NCBI RefSeq assembly: GCF_938023125.1
Contig: NZ_CALHDW010000013.1
Coordinates: 1-42,888, forward strand
Reading direction: 5' to 3'
Origin: an uncultured Porphyromonas sp.
Lineage (GTDB): Bacteria; Bacteroidota; Bacteroidia; Bacteroidales; Porphyromonadaceae
Length of the DNA stretch: 42,888 nt
Positions 33,399-42,519 of the stretch are shown here, in pieces (the stretch's first letter is position 1; the number at the start of each line of letters is the position of its first letter). Under the pieces are notes generated by a model. That model ran no database searches and was not told where the DNA came from. It saw only the letters and a list, made by a program, of their open reading frames with translations. A program made the translations under genes and the position numbers.

Positions 33399-35882
33399 CT
33401 AATTTTGGTAGTATACACGACGCACCCGAGGTGCAAGGTCGGCAATAAGTTCGTAGGGAATGGTATCAATGGCACTTGCAAGATCTTCAATTCGAGCCTC
33501 TTTATCACCAAAGAGAATTACCTCGTCTCCCTCTTGAGCTTCGGGGCACTGGCTTAGGTCAATCATGCAGGTATCCATGCAAACATTCCCCACAATCGGG
33601 CAGCGTTTGCCACGCACTACTACCCATCCTCTGCCGCAGCTCATGCGTCGGCTGTAGCCATCGGCGTAACCAATGGGGATGATACCAATCTCGCCTCCTT
33701 GGGTGAGATGTCCACGTCTACCATACCCAATCGATTCATTTTCTGAGATATACGATTTTTGTAGTAGGGTGGTGCGCAACCGTACTGCCGGCTCTAGATG
33801 CTTATCCATAGTGGGGGATATACCGTACAATCCAATGCCAAGACGAACACAATCGAAAGCATATTGGGGGAATCTTTCGGTACCTGCAGTGTTGAGGGCA
33901 TGGTAGAGGGGGCGGTATCCTGCGATCTCTGAGAACTGATCGGCCGTAGTGCGGAATACCTCCAGTTGATTGCGTGTGAAGGCGTCTTCTTCCGGCATAT
34001 CTGCGGCTGCCAAGTGCGTGAAAATACTCCGAGCACGTAGCAGATGGCTCTGAGCAAAAAAGCGAGCCAATTCGGGAATCTCGTCCGGACGGAATCCGAG
34101 TCTGTGCATCCCGGTATCCACTTCGATGTGCACTCCGATATTGTCAAAGCCCTGTTTGTCAATTTTACTTGCAAGAGCACGTAGCAACTTCCACGAGAAG
34201 ACCACGGGCTCTAGGTGCCACTCCAAAAGGGTGTCAAAGGCTGTTGGCTCCGGATTCATCACGAGGATGGGAGAGAGAATACCCTGACTGCGCAATTCGC
34301 GTCCCTCATCGGCCACGGCTACGGCAAGGGCGCCTACGTGCATTTGGTCTAGTTTTTTGGCAACTTCGTAGGCTCCTACTCCATAGCCTTGTGCCTTGAC
34401 CATGGCAATGCATTGCGTCCCTTGTGGTAGTTTGGAGCGGTAGTACTGGAGATTGTGGGCCACAGCATCCAAATCGACCTCTAGGGTAGTCTCATGCACT
34501 TTGCGTGAGAGCCTGTCCGAAATGCGCTCGCAATGAAAGGATCGAGCGCCTTTGATTAGGATACAAGCTTGGGAAAGCTGTTGAGGAATGTCGCTAGACA
34601 AGAAGTCTTCTACACTAGGGAAGAAATTCCTCTCGCCGATTTCCGTTGGGAAAAACTCCCGATAAGCAAATAGTTCTTTGCCTATCCCATAGAACTTACT
34701 AATCCTATACTTCCCGATGAGCTCGCCCACTCGGCTATAAAGAGGGCGCTCGTTGAGGGCACTCTGCTGTATCTCGGTTAGGATAAGTACGGGCTCAAGA
34801 TCGGCATCGGCTGCACGTTGTTGCTGGAAGTCGAGGGCGATCTTTAGGGAGTTGATGTCGTTGTTGTAAACATCGTTGATAATAAGATTATTCCTATTCC
34901 CTTCGATGAGTTCCAAACGCATTTCTACGGGTTCGAGCTTCGAGAATAGCTCGGGATGATCGAGTAACGAGGGATTAATGATAATCATGGTGAGGATGCA
35001 CGTGAGCACATTCTCGATGGAGGCTTGATCGGTAAAGGGGATTTCGATGGAGTATTCTATCCCCAAGACCAAAAAGTTGAGCTTGGTAGTATCTCGCTCG
35101 GTCTCTATACTGCGAACGTAGAGGTGGGCTTTGGGGTCTTTTCTACTCCACCCTCGAGCACGAGAGAGTAGTCCTAGTCTTTGTAATCCTGCAGCTATCT
35201 CGGGCTCGTCCATGTTGTAAACAATGCGATCGCAACCACCAAAGAGTAGTAGTTTTTCGTCTACTTTTTGGGCAATGCTACTGAAGTTTTCTTGATGTGC
35301 CGAACCTATGTTGGTAATGACGCCTATGGTGGGTTTGATCACCTCTTCTATGCGAGCCATCTCGCCTAATTGGGAGATCCCCGCTTCGAAAATGGCGATC
35401 TGGTCCTCCGAAGTCATCTTGAGAACGGAGAGAGGTACCCCGAGTTGGGAGTTGTAGCTCCGTGGAGAACGTACTACACGATAGGTATCTGCAAGTAGCT
35501 GATAGAGGAATTCTTTGACAATGGTCTTGCCATTACTCCCCGTAACTCCTACGACAGGGATGTCGAATTCTCTACGCCATTCTGCGGCTATTTTCTGTAG
35601 AGAGCGAATAACATCGCGGACCTCCAGAAAGCTAGCATCGGGGTATTGCTGGGTTAGTTTGTCGAATTCATCTCTAACAACAAAGCTGCGAACCCCATGG
35701 TTATACAGTTGATCAATATAGAGGTGCCCATCACCAGTGACTGTACGGATCGCAAAAAACAATGTGCTCTGAGGGTGCATGAGGGAACGGCTATCGGTGA
35801 GGAAATGCTCAATGAAGACTTCACTACGAATTGCACATCGGTGAGCGTGTATCTTTTCCGCAATAGTCTGTAGAGTGTACAT
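33399..35882 (-). CDS. Bifunctional MurF ligase / alanine racemase
   Basis: An 827-residue fusion known from Bacteroidota. Residues 1-455 are MurF, which adds D-Ala-D-Ala to UDP-MurNAc-tripeptide: TDSRSL near 29, the ATP loop GVTGSNGKT (112-120), EAGIS, ITNIGSAHQENF and NDVYNNDINSLKIAL. Residues about 462-827 are a PLP alanine racemase: LEVDLDAVAHNLQYYRS, the PLP lysine in MVKAQGYGVG (K496), HTDTGMHRLGF-like VDTGMHRLGF, and the catalytic tyrosine segment SIGYGRRG. The two activities supply and use D-alanine for peptidoglycan in the cytoplasm. No TAnnTTTG match was found upstream. Confidence 0.94.
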   Translation of the reverse strand: MYTLQTIAEKIHAHRCAIRSEVFIEHFLTDSRSLMHPQSTLFFAIRTVTGDGHLYIDQLYNHGVRSFVVRDEFDKLTQQYPDASFLEVRDVIRSLQKIAAEWRREFDIPVVGVTGSNGKTIVKEFLYQLLADTYRVVRSPRSYNSQLGVPLSVLKMTSEDQIAIFEAGISQLGEMARIEEVIKPTIGVITNIGSAHQENFSSIAQKVDEKLLLFGGCDRIVYNMDEPEIAAGLQRLGLLSRARGWSRKDPKAHLYVRSIETERDTTKLNFLVLGIEYSIEIPFTDQASIENVLTCILTMIIINPSLLDHPELFSKLEPVEMRLELIEGNRNNLIINDVYNNDINSLKIALDFQQQRAADADLEPVLILTEIQQSALNERPLYSRVGELIGKYRISKFYGIGKELFAYREFFPTEIGERNFFPSVEDFLSSDIPQQLSQACILIKGARSFHCERISDRLSRKVHETTLEVDLDAVAHNLQYYRSKLPQGTQCIAMVKAQGYGVGAYEVAKKLDQMHVGALAVAVADEGRELRSQGILSPILVMNPEPTAFDTLLEWHLEPVVFSWKLLRALASKIDKQGFDNIGVHIEVDTGMHRLGFRPDEIPELARFFAQSHLLRARSIFTHLAAADMPEEDAFTRNQLEVFRTTADQFSEIAGYRPLYHALNTAGTERFPQYAFDCVRLGIGLYGISPTMDKHLEPAVRLRTTLLQKSYISENESIGYGRRGHLTQGGEIGIIPIGYADGYSRRMSCGRGWVVVRGKRCPIVGNVCMDTCMIDLSQCPEAQEGDEVILFGDKEARIEDLASAIDTIPYELIADLAPRVRRVYYQN

Positions 35883-36221
35883 AGGGTCTTTATTCTCGTC
35901 TATTAGTTACATCCATTGGGAATGGCACCCTAGCCGAAGGTTTCTCTTTTTGAGTTTTTTCATCTTCTCTTGGGTGCTTTCCGAATTGCTAAGGTACATG
36001 TTTTTCGTGACTTTGAGGGGGCATAACAGCCCTTTTTTCAATCGAAATACAGACAATCGCCTCTCCTCCTGGATTTGTATAGAGCTGGCCCAACCTTAAT
36101 CTTGTTTGTTAGTCATCATCTCTTCGCTAAAGCTGTGTTTTGTTACCTTTTTGTTGCCATTTTTTTCCTTTTTCGGGGCTAAAGCCGCAAGAAAATGGGA
36201 CATTTCCTCTCGGGAAGACAA
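35883..36221. other. Gene-free stretch between murF-alr and tRNA-Arg
   Basis: I see no ORF with coding character and no exact promoter motif on the - strand. The short GGGC..GCCC pairing followed by T6 near 36019-36038 is too weak to call. Confidence 0.45.
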
Positions 36222-36247
36222 CAAAAAAGCCCTCGAATTTGAGGGCT
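36222..36247 (-). terminator. Terminator of tRNA-Arg
   Basis: AGCCCTC (36228-36234) pairs with GAGGGCT (36241-36247); reading the - strand, the stem is followed by a T6 run (36222-36228 region). It lies 22 bases after the tRNA 3' end. Confidence 0.75.
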
Positions 36248-36268
36248 AAATGCTTGGTTTTCAAGTTG

Positions 36269-36342
36269 TGATCAGGTCGGGATTCGAACCCGAGACCGAC
36301 TGCTTAGAAGGCAGTTGCTCTATCCAGCTGAGCTACCTGACC
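36269..36342 (-). tRNA. tRNA-Arg (anticodon UCU)
   Basis: A full 74-nt cloverleaf on the - strand. The acceptor stem GGTCAGG/CCTGATC has one G-U pair. The D arm is GCTC/GAGC, the anticodon stem ACTGC/GCAGT with loop CTTCTAA (anticodon TCT, reading AGA/AGG), and the T arm carries GGTTCGAATCC. The discriminator is A, and CCA is not encoded. A TACCTTTG promoter match lies 28 bases upstream and a terminator follows. Confidence 0.96.
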
Positions 36343-36369
36343 AAGATCCATTCTGTGAAGATCCGAGCG

Positions 36370-36377
36370 CAAAGGTA
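36370..36377 (-). promoter_or_regulatory. -7 promoter element (TACCTTTG) of tRNA-Arg
   Basis: Exact TAnnTTTG match on the - strand between the uvrD stop (36389) and the tRNA 5' end (36342). Confidence 0.65.
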
Positions 36378-36388
36378 CAAAATCTGAA

Positions 36389-38818
36389 CTAATCTACTAG
36401 CTTTTTGAGACTAGCAAAACGGATAAGTATGGTTTTTTCTCCAGCGGTGTCGAAGTTGACATGTATTTTGGAGTCTTCTCCCTTGTCAAGTACACTCGTT
36501 ACCACCCCTCGCCCGAATGTGGGATGTTGTACGGTATCTCCTACCGAGAAATTGGTGGCTCCCTTTGGGCCCCCTTTGGGAGCTTTCCTTTGCGAATAGG
36601 GTATGGGGATGGCTCGTTTACTGCCCGAAGCCCCTTGTAGAGATGGTGCAAAAGAGGCTTCTTTTTTCCTCGAAAGAGAAACCTTTTCTCCCTGAGAAGG
36701 AGTGGCGTTTAGAGTGGCAATATCCTTAAAATCTAGCCCAAACTCCCCATGTCGATTCTTGCTACTTTCCCACGAAGATAGAGGGGCAAAGTCATTGCTC
36801 CGGCTTGTGAATTTGAGGTCTGTCGAGCAGTTGTGTGGATTCAGATACCTCATGTCCAGATCCCTCAAGAAGCGGCTAGGGATCATGTATTCTGTCATAC
36901 CATTGATGGCTCTATAGCGTGCAAAGGAGATCGAGCAATACTCTTTGGCCCGGGTAATTGCCACGTAGAGGAGCCGCCGCTCTTCCTCGATGTTTTCTTC
37001 TTCGGCACTCAGTATCGAGGGAAAGAGTCCCTCTTCTAGCCCAACAATGTATACGTAGTCGAACTCAAGCCCTTTGGCTGCGTGGATGGTCATCAAGTGC
37101 ACGGCATCGGCATTTTCTCCCGTCTCTAGGTTGTCTGTGATAAGGGTGACGCCTTGGAGGAAAAGCACGAGCAGGTCATGTAGAGAGGTGGTCTCGCCCC
37201 GTTCGAAAAATAGCCCATCAGCTGAAGTTTCATCCTCAAACTCTTGTACTCCGGAGACGAATTCGTTTACATTCTCTAGTTGAGTGTGCCCTTCGATAGA
37301 GGTGTCTGCACGGAGTGTATCTAGGATTTGGGAACGAACAAGAATAGACTGTACCCACTCCACAAGTGTCTTGCCCTCAGGATTATAAGTAATATCGCGG
37401 ATTAGCTCTAGATAGGCCGTGAGTTTGGTGCGGGCAGACGAAGGGAGAGCATCCGGTCGAGCTATAAGAGACCCTGCTGCAGCGAAAAATGAGGATTTGC
37501 TGTTGTTGGCTTCCGTTCGGATTAAGGAGAGGGTTTTATCCCCAATGCCCTTACGAGGGTATTTGGCCGCACGCTCAAAGGCTTCGTTGTTATGAGGGTT
37601 TGCAATGAGTTGCAGATAAGCTAGTACATTTTTGATCTCAGCTCTACTATAGAAGGCAATGCCCCCATAGATACGGTATGGGATACCTGCCTGGCGCAAC
37701 TGATCTTCGAAGAGACGGCTCTGTGCATTCGTGCGATAGAGTATAGCAAAGGAGCCGTAGGTGCTATTGGGGTGGCTGCGGTAGCGTTTGTAGATAGACT
37801 CTACAACGTGCTGAGCCTCTCGGTAGCCGGACTCCATCTCGTGGAGATCGATTTTTTCTCCTTTGCCTCGGTTCGAAAAAACCTCTTTCTTAATTCTGTG
37901 TACGTTGTGTTCTATCAAACTATTTGCCAGCGCCACAATGCGTTGGGAGGAGCGATAGTTTTCTTCGAGCTTGAAAAGCCGTGCCGAGGGGAAGGTATGC
38001 GTGAAGGTGAGGATGTTTTGCATGCTGGCTCCACGGAACGAATAGATACTTTGGGCATCGTCTCCTACAGCGAATATCCGTTGTTTTGCCTCTACCAGAC
38101 GGCGTGCTATCAAGTACTGGGAGGGGTTGGTATCTTGGTACTCATCGATAAGTAGATAGTCTACACTTGCAGCACACTCTGCTTGTACATCGGGGTGATC
38201 TCGTAGGAGAATGTTGAAATAGTACAAGAGGTCGTCAAAATCCATGGCGTTGGCTTGACGGCATTGTGCTACGTAGGCTGCGTAGACGGAGTGCAGCATG
38301 GGCACCCCTCGTCGGTAGTCGTACTCTGTATATTCGCCTCCGGCAGCATAGCCTTCGGGGGTAATTAGGTTGTTTTTGCAATGCGAAATTCGCCCCAATA
38401 CCAACTTAGGAGTGTAGGCCTTTGGGTCGAGCATCATGTCTTTTACAATGCGTTTGACAAGGCTTTTACTGTCGCTCGTATCATAAATGCTGAAGTTGGG
38501 AGTGAACCCGAGAAGCGGAGCGTATATACGAAGATAGCGCGAAAAGACGGAGTGAAAAGTCCCCAATTTCATCCGAAAGGTATCCCTACTTCCGACCATC
38601 ACTTCCACGCGGGAGAGCATCTCTCGAGCCGCTTTGTTGGTAAAGGTGAGAGCCATAAGTTTATGAGGGTCATACCCTTCCTCAAGTAGGTGAGCTAGCT
38701 TGTAGGTGAGTACACGTGTCTTGCCAGATCCTGCTCCGGCAATTACCAAGGCTGGGCCATCGTCGTAGAGTACGGCCTCGGCCTGAGCAGGATTAAGTTC
38801 TTTTTCGTAGTCTATCAT
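36389..38818 (-). CDS. UvrD/PcrA-type ATP-dependent DNA helicase
   Basis: Superfamily 1A 3'-5' helicase, 809 residues. Motifs in order: Q motif and Walker A (LNPAQAEAV, AGAGSGKT at 27-34), LTFTNKAAREM, FDDLL, Walker B with DEYQDTN, VGDDAQSIYSFRGA, LEENYRSSQRI, IHAAKGLEFDYVYIVGLEEG and YVAITRAKE. The C-terminus has the Tudor-like PcrA tail (VGDTVQHPTFGRGVV..). It acts in nucleotide-excision or mismatch repair and clears replication forks. Its start overlaps the SWIM-domain gene by four bases (ATGA), so the two are translationally coupled. Confidence 0.95.
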   Translation of the reverse strand: MIDYEKELNPAQAEAVLYDDGPALVIAGAGSGKTRVLTYKLAHLLEEGYDPHKLMALTFTNKAAREMLSRVEVMVGSRDTFRMKLGTFHSVFSRYLRIYAPLLGFTPNFSIYDTSDSKSLVKRIVKDMMLDPKAYTPKLVLGRISHCKNNLITPEGYAAGGEYTEYDYRRGVPMLHSVYAAYVAQCRQANAMDFDDLLYYFNILLRDHPDVQAECAASVDYLLIDEYQDTNPSQYLIARRLVEAKQRIFAVGDDAQSIYSFRGASMQNILTFTHTFPSARLFKLEENYRSSQRIVALANSLIEHNVHRIKKEVFSNRGKGEKIDLHEMESGYREAQHVVESIYKRYRSHPNSTYGSFAILYRTNAQSRLFEDQLRQAGIPYRIYGGIAFYSRAEIKNVLAYLQLIANPHNNEAFERAAKYPRKGIGDKTLSLIRTEANNSKSSFFAAAGSLIARPDALPSSARTKLTAYLELIRDITYNPEGKTLVEWVQSILVRSQILDTLRADTSIEGHTQLENVNEFVSGVQEFEDETSADGLFFERGETTSLHDLLVLFLQGVTLITDNLETGENADAVHLMTIHAAKGLEFDYVYIVGLEEGLFPSILSAEEENIEEERRLLYVAITRAKEYCSISFARYRAINGMTEYMIPSRFLRDLDMRYLNPHNCSTDLKFTSRSNDFAPLSSWESSKNRHGEFGLDFKDIATLNATPSQGEKVSLSRKKEASFAPSLQGASGSKRAIPIPYSQRKAPKGGPKGATNFSVGDTVQHPTFGRGVVTSVLDKGEDSKIHVNFDTAGEKTILIRFASLKKLVD

Positions 38819-40185
38819 TGGTGACGGAGTAGAGCCTCTATCTTCTCAATCAGAAGCTGTCGAGCTAGATCATCGTTCAGTATATGTACGGTATCGTGTA
38901 GCCATTTTTCTACTAGGCCTTGGGTGTTGTGTGGGTGGCTTTCATTGCCAGAGGATCCTCTGGATTCTCCCCATGCCAGATGCTCGGTATGGGTGCGACA
39001 GAATACAAAAGAGTGTAGTATGTCGGGGAAGTTCTCACCATTATCGAGGAGAGGAAATAGGGGCCGATAGTCGCGAATGAAGCGGTAGAAGGGGCCTATG
39101 ATATAGGGAGAAATATGCTGAGCAATAGAAGAGAACTGCACGGGCGTCAAGTGGTTAACCGACTTAAGGTGCATGTATAGATGCTTAAATTTGAGTCGTT
39201 TGATGGTGATAGACATCTTATTGTGCCACTCTTTTAGGATGTCGGCATTCTCTATAAATATGCAGTTGTATAGGTTGGCAAAGAAGCGTTCCTTTACGTT
39301 GAAGGACTCGGGAGTGACGATGTGTAGCTTCTCTTGCCGGAGGGGTGAGTGCTGCGTTAGTCTCTTCCATAGGTTCACGGAGTAGGCATCCTCAGCTACA
39401 ATAAGAGAGGGAGCTGCCTCTATGGAATTTGTGTAGTCAATGATGGCAATAATCTGTTTGCGGAGTGTTGTGGTCATCTCACCCACTACAATGCCATTCC
39501 CTTGCAGTAGATACTCAAACATCTCGTGGCGCAACTCGGGCTGAGCGCAGTTTAGGGCATAGTCTGTAGCTAGCTCTCTGTCGGGGTATCTCTCTAGTAG
39601 CTGTCGTTGCCAATTGATAGCTTCAAGCTCTCCCTCTACAAACTCCCAAACATCATCGTAGCAGCGGAACTCTCCATTGATGGCGAGCCCTTCTTCGTAA
39701 ATCTCTTCGAGTTTAGAATAGTGCTCTTCTCGGAGTATATTGTTACTGTCGAAATACTTGCGTCTGAATGATTCGTAGTTCTTGAGATCGCTGATCCCGA
39801 TGCTCAATCGCACAGACCGCCCTCCCTTGTAGCTTACATATAACGAGGTGTGACGCGGGGTATAGGCTCGGTGTCCCCAGGGGTAGCCATCTTCGTGTTT
39901 TTGCAAATATAGAGAGACAGCTTCTATATGCTTGCAGGTGCCTAAGCCATTGGTTCGGAAGTCGAGGCACGAACAGAAGTTCTTGTCACTACGTACCCCT
40001 CTAAAGGCAACGCGGTAGTGATTTGCCCCATTGTGTACCAAATAGTCTCCCCATATTTTGTTGTCATCGAGGTGCTCAACGATAAATTCATTATCGCGTG
40101 CAAACTCATGTCGAAGGGCAACTTGCCACTCTTCAACCGTCATTCCTTCCGGGCAAAAGCGATTTGATAGTTTAGGTCTTTCCAT
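38815..40185 (-). CDS. SWIM zinc-finger protein with a degenerate SNF2-like N-lobe
   Basis: The 456-residue protein has a SWIM zinc finger (C71, C73, C84, H86: CSCLDF..GTCKH) near the N-terminus, as in SNF2-family helicases of Bacteroidota. Residues about 215-400 follow the order of a SNF2 N-terminal ATPase lobe but with key residues lost: GIVVGEMTTTLRKQ where ADEMGLGKT is expected (no Walker lysine), LIVAEDAYSVNLWKRL for the motif Ia region, CIFIENADILK where the DEAH box is expected, and PYIIGPFYRFI, then SFVFCRTHTEHL. The C-terminal helicase lobe is missing. It is probably a non-catalytic DNA- or protein-binding partner of the overlapping UvrD-like helicase. The SWIM call is firm; the SNF2 relation is my alignment by eye. 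Confidence 0.7.
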   Translation of the reverse strand: MERPKLSNRFCPEGMTVEEWQVALRHEFARDNEFIVEHLDDNKIWGDYLVHNGANHYRVAFRGVRSDKNFCSCLDFRTNGLGTCKHIEAVSLYLQKHEDGYPWGHRAYTPRHTSLYVSYKGGRSVRLSIGISDLKNYESFRRKYFDSNNILREEHYSKLEEIYEEGLAINGEFRCYDDVWEFVEGELEAINWQRQLLERYPDRELATDYALNCAQPELRHEMFEYLLQGNGIVVGEMTTTLRKQIIAIIDYTNSIEAAPSLIVAEDAYSVNLWKRLTQHSPLRQEKLHIVTPESFNVKERFFANLYNCIFIENADILKEWHNKMSITIKRLKFKHLYMHLKSVNHLTPVQFSSIAQHISPYIIGPFYRFIRDYRPLFPLLDNGENFPDILHSFVFCRTHTEHLAWGESRGSSGNESHPHNTQGLVEKWLHDTVHILNDDLARQLLIEKIEALLRHQ

Positions 40186-40222
40186 GCTGTCTCTATATGA
40201 ATATATCCTTATATAATCCGAT

Positions 40223-40230
40223 CAAAGATA
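40223..40230 (-). promoter_or_regulatory. -7 promoter element (TATCTTTG) of the SWIM-uvrD pair
   Basis: Exact TAnnTTTG match on the - strand, 37 bases before the start at 40185. Confidence 0.65.
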
Positions 40231-40303
40231 CGCAACAATTCTCTGTGGAGATACTCGGTGGTGTCCTAAATAAACAGAAGCCCCCCGGGCGAGGGAGAGG
40301 GAA

Positions 40304-40323
40304 GGGCGTATCTCTATACACCC
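40304..40323 (-). terminator. Possible weak terminator after the acyl-CoA ligase gene
   Basis: GGGCGTAT (40304-40311) pairs with ATACACCC (40316-40323), with one G-U pair on the - strand and a 4-nt loop. It is followed on the - strand by TTCCC rather than a T run, so termination is doubtful. Confidence 0.35.
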
Positions 40324-40333
40324 GATGAGAACG

Positions 40334-42154
40334 TTAGGACTCTTTGTACATGTTTTTTATCTCAGCTTGGTAATGCTCGTAGATCACCTTACGACGCAGT
40401 TTGAGTGAAGGGGTAATCTCGTTTCGATCCATGCTGAAAGGTTCGCTGATGAGGGTGATACGTTTGATTTTCTCAAAGGCGGCCAACCCGGCTTGTAGCT
40501 CCTCTATGTGGGCCATGGCAATTTGTTGCACTGCCGGCATACGGGCTATTTGATCAAGAGGGCTTGAGGCGTCTATGTTGGGATCTCGCTCTTGGGCGAG
40601 GGAGATAAGGAGCGACCAATTGGGGTAGATAAGTGCGGAAACAAATTTGTATCCATCGGCTACGACGGCCACTTGCTCGAAAAGCCGATGAGATGTAAGG
40701 AGGTTTTCGATTTGCTGTGGGGCAATATACTTCCCATTGGCAGTCTTGTAGAGGTCCTTTAGGCGCTCTGTAAAAAAGAGGGTGCGCCCTTCTAGACGCC
40801 CCGCATCGCCCGTACGGAACCATCCATCTTCGGTAAAGGCCTCGGCATTAGCAGCCTCGTTGTGGTAATATCCCGGTGTAATTGTTTCCCCTCGTAGCTG
40901 TATCTCATTATCCTCAGGAGCGATGCGCACTTCTATTCCTTCAAACACTTCGCCGATAGATGATAAGACAAAACCACGTTCGGGGTAGGCTGAGACCGTG
41001 GCACAGGTTTCGGAGAGTCCATATCCTATAATGATGGGGATATCTACCGCATTCAAGAATTCATTGATAGGCTCGCTCAGCAAGGATCCTGCTGTGGGGA
41101 AGAAGCGCCCGTTTTGTAACCCGGTGGCACGTTTCAGTAGGTAGTAGATGGTGTGTTTATAAACCCAATGCTCAAAAGATAGAAAGAGGGGTGCGGGTTT
41201 ATACTGGTTCCAATAGTCCAGTTTATAGCGTTTCCCCACTTTGATAGCACGGCGGAATATGTTGGCCATCAGGCGTGGCGAGTTGTCAATGTGCGCCATA
41301 ACCCCTTGATACACTTTCTCCCAATAGCGAGGAACGTTGCACATGAGAGTGGGCTTGATTTGTGGCATCAACTCTTGTATTCGCTTGGGGTTGGAGACAA
41401 TAGCAACACGCACTCCCAAGGCCCAGCATACATATACCCAAGCTTTCTCGAATATATGGCTAAGGGGGAGGAAGTTCACTGAGGTGTCGTTGGGACCAAT
41501 GGAGGGATAAACCTCGTGGTGCCGTCGGACTTGCTCTACAAATGCGTTGTGAAGGACTTGTACGCCCTTAGGCTCTCCTGTGGTCCCACTCGTGTAGATG
41601 AGGACAGCAAGGTCTTCGCCTCGCGCCTCACTCATGCGAATTTTTACTTTCGTTTCGCTCGGCATAGAGTCTCCGATGCGAATGAACTCGTCATAATATA
41701 TCGAGGTCTTATCGTCGAATTGGCGTACTACTTGCCGATCGAAGATTATAATTCGCTCGATTTGCCCCCGTTCGTGCTGTACTTGATAGGCATTATTGTA
41801 CTGATATTGCTCGCCTACAAAGATGGTTTTGATCCCGGCACTACATGCAATAAAGTAGACTTGATCCGGAGAGCAGGTAGAATAAAAGGGAACAGAGACT
41901 CCACGCAAGGCAAAGATCCCGAGTTCGGTATATAACCCTTCGCTCCTATTGGGGCTGTAGATCCCGATGCAATCTCCCGGTTCTACCCCGAGTTGAGCAA
42001 GCCCTTTGGCTGCTAGCATGCAATTTTGGGCCACGGTCTCCCCTGTAAGCCACTCCCATTCTTGTGTTTGGGGGTTGAGTTGTTTCAGTATTCTGTGGGA
42101 GTGGTAGTTGCTCTCTAGTAGCCCAATGATTTGGGATAGGTGGGTAAGTTGCAT
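40334..42154 (-). CDS. Long-chain fatty-acid-CoA ligase (AMP-dependent synthetase)
   Basis: The 606-residue member of the ANL superfamily activates fatty acids to acyl-CoA through an acyl-adenylate. The ATP loop YTSGTTGEPKG is at 187-197; YGLSETCATVSA, the hinge-side motif DGWFRTGDAGRLEG, and the C-terminal lysine region TANGKYIAPQQIENLL are visible. Length and motif spacing fit the FAA1-type long-chain ligases common in Bacteroidota. It appears to be a single-gene unit with its own promoter match 69 bases upstream. Confidence 0.93.
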   Translation of the reverse strand: MQLTHLSQIIGLLESNYHSHRILKQLNPQTQEWEWLTGETVAQNCMLAAKGLAQLGVEPGDCIGIYSPNRSEGLYTELGIFALRGVSVPFYSTCSPDQVYFIACSAGIKTIFVGEQYQYNNAYQVQHERGQIERIIIFDRQVVRQFDDKTSIYYDEFIRIGDSMPSETKVKIRMSEARGEDLAVLIYTSGTTGEPKGVQVLHNAFVEQVRRHHEVYPSIGPNDTSVNFLPLSHIFEKAWVYVCWALGVRVAIVSNPKRIQELMPQIKPTLMCNVPRYWEKVYQGVMAHIDNSPRLMANIFRRAIKVGKRYKLDYWNQYKPAPLFLSFEHWVYKHTIYYLLKRATGLQNGRFFPTAGSLLSEPINEFLNAVDIPIIIGYGLSETCATVSAYPERGFVLSSIGEVFEGIEVRIAPEDNEIQLRGETITPGYYHNEAANAEAFTEDGWFRTGDAGRLEGRTLFFTERLKDLYKTANGKYIAPQQIENLLTSHRLFEQVAVVADGYKFVSALIYPNWSLLISLAQERDPNIDASSPLDQIARMPAVQQIAMAHIEELQAGLAAFEKIKRITLISEPFSMDRNEITPSLKLRRKVIYEHYQAEIKNMYKES

Positions 42155-42519
42155 AAGTTTGTCTCTTGATGCTATTATAAATCATGTAGGGACGAGACTC
42201 AGTCTTGACGCCTCACCCCATACAAAGGTACCGATTTTGCCGTAAGGATAGCTCTTTTATCGCGAGATAACTTGTAAATATCACACTAGAGGGGTGCTAT
42301 GAGAATCGTAAAACTAGGATAATAGAGAATGACTATTTGGGATTAGTTTACGGCCATTTTCAAGGATTTGCAGAGTCTGGGCTTCTTCAGTTGTGATATC
42401 GCTCTTGCTTCCCGGATAGCTTCTTAATTCAGTTTATAGATCCTATTCCGTCCCAAAATATTGTGTTTTCAAGGAAGACAAGGATTGGAATCTAAAAGGT
42501 TTGGGACCTACTCACATAG
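42155..42519. other. Intergenic region before the right-edge gene
   Basis: AT-rich and without credible ORFs. It holds the acyl-CoA ligase promoter match at 42223. No clear terminator for the right-edge gene was found. Confidence 0.5.
42223..42230 (-). promoter_or_regulatory. -7 promoter element (TACCTTTG) of the acyl-CoA ligase gene
   Basis: Exact TAnnTTTG match on the - strand, 69 bases before the start at 42154. Confidence 0.65.
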
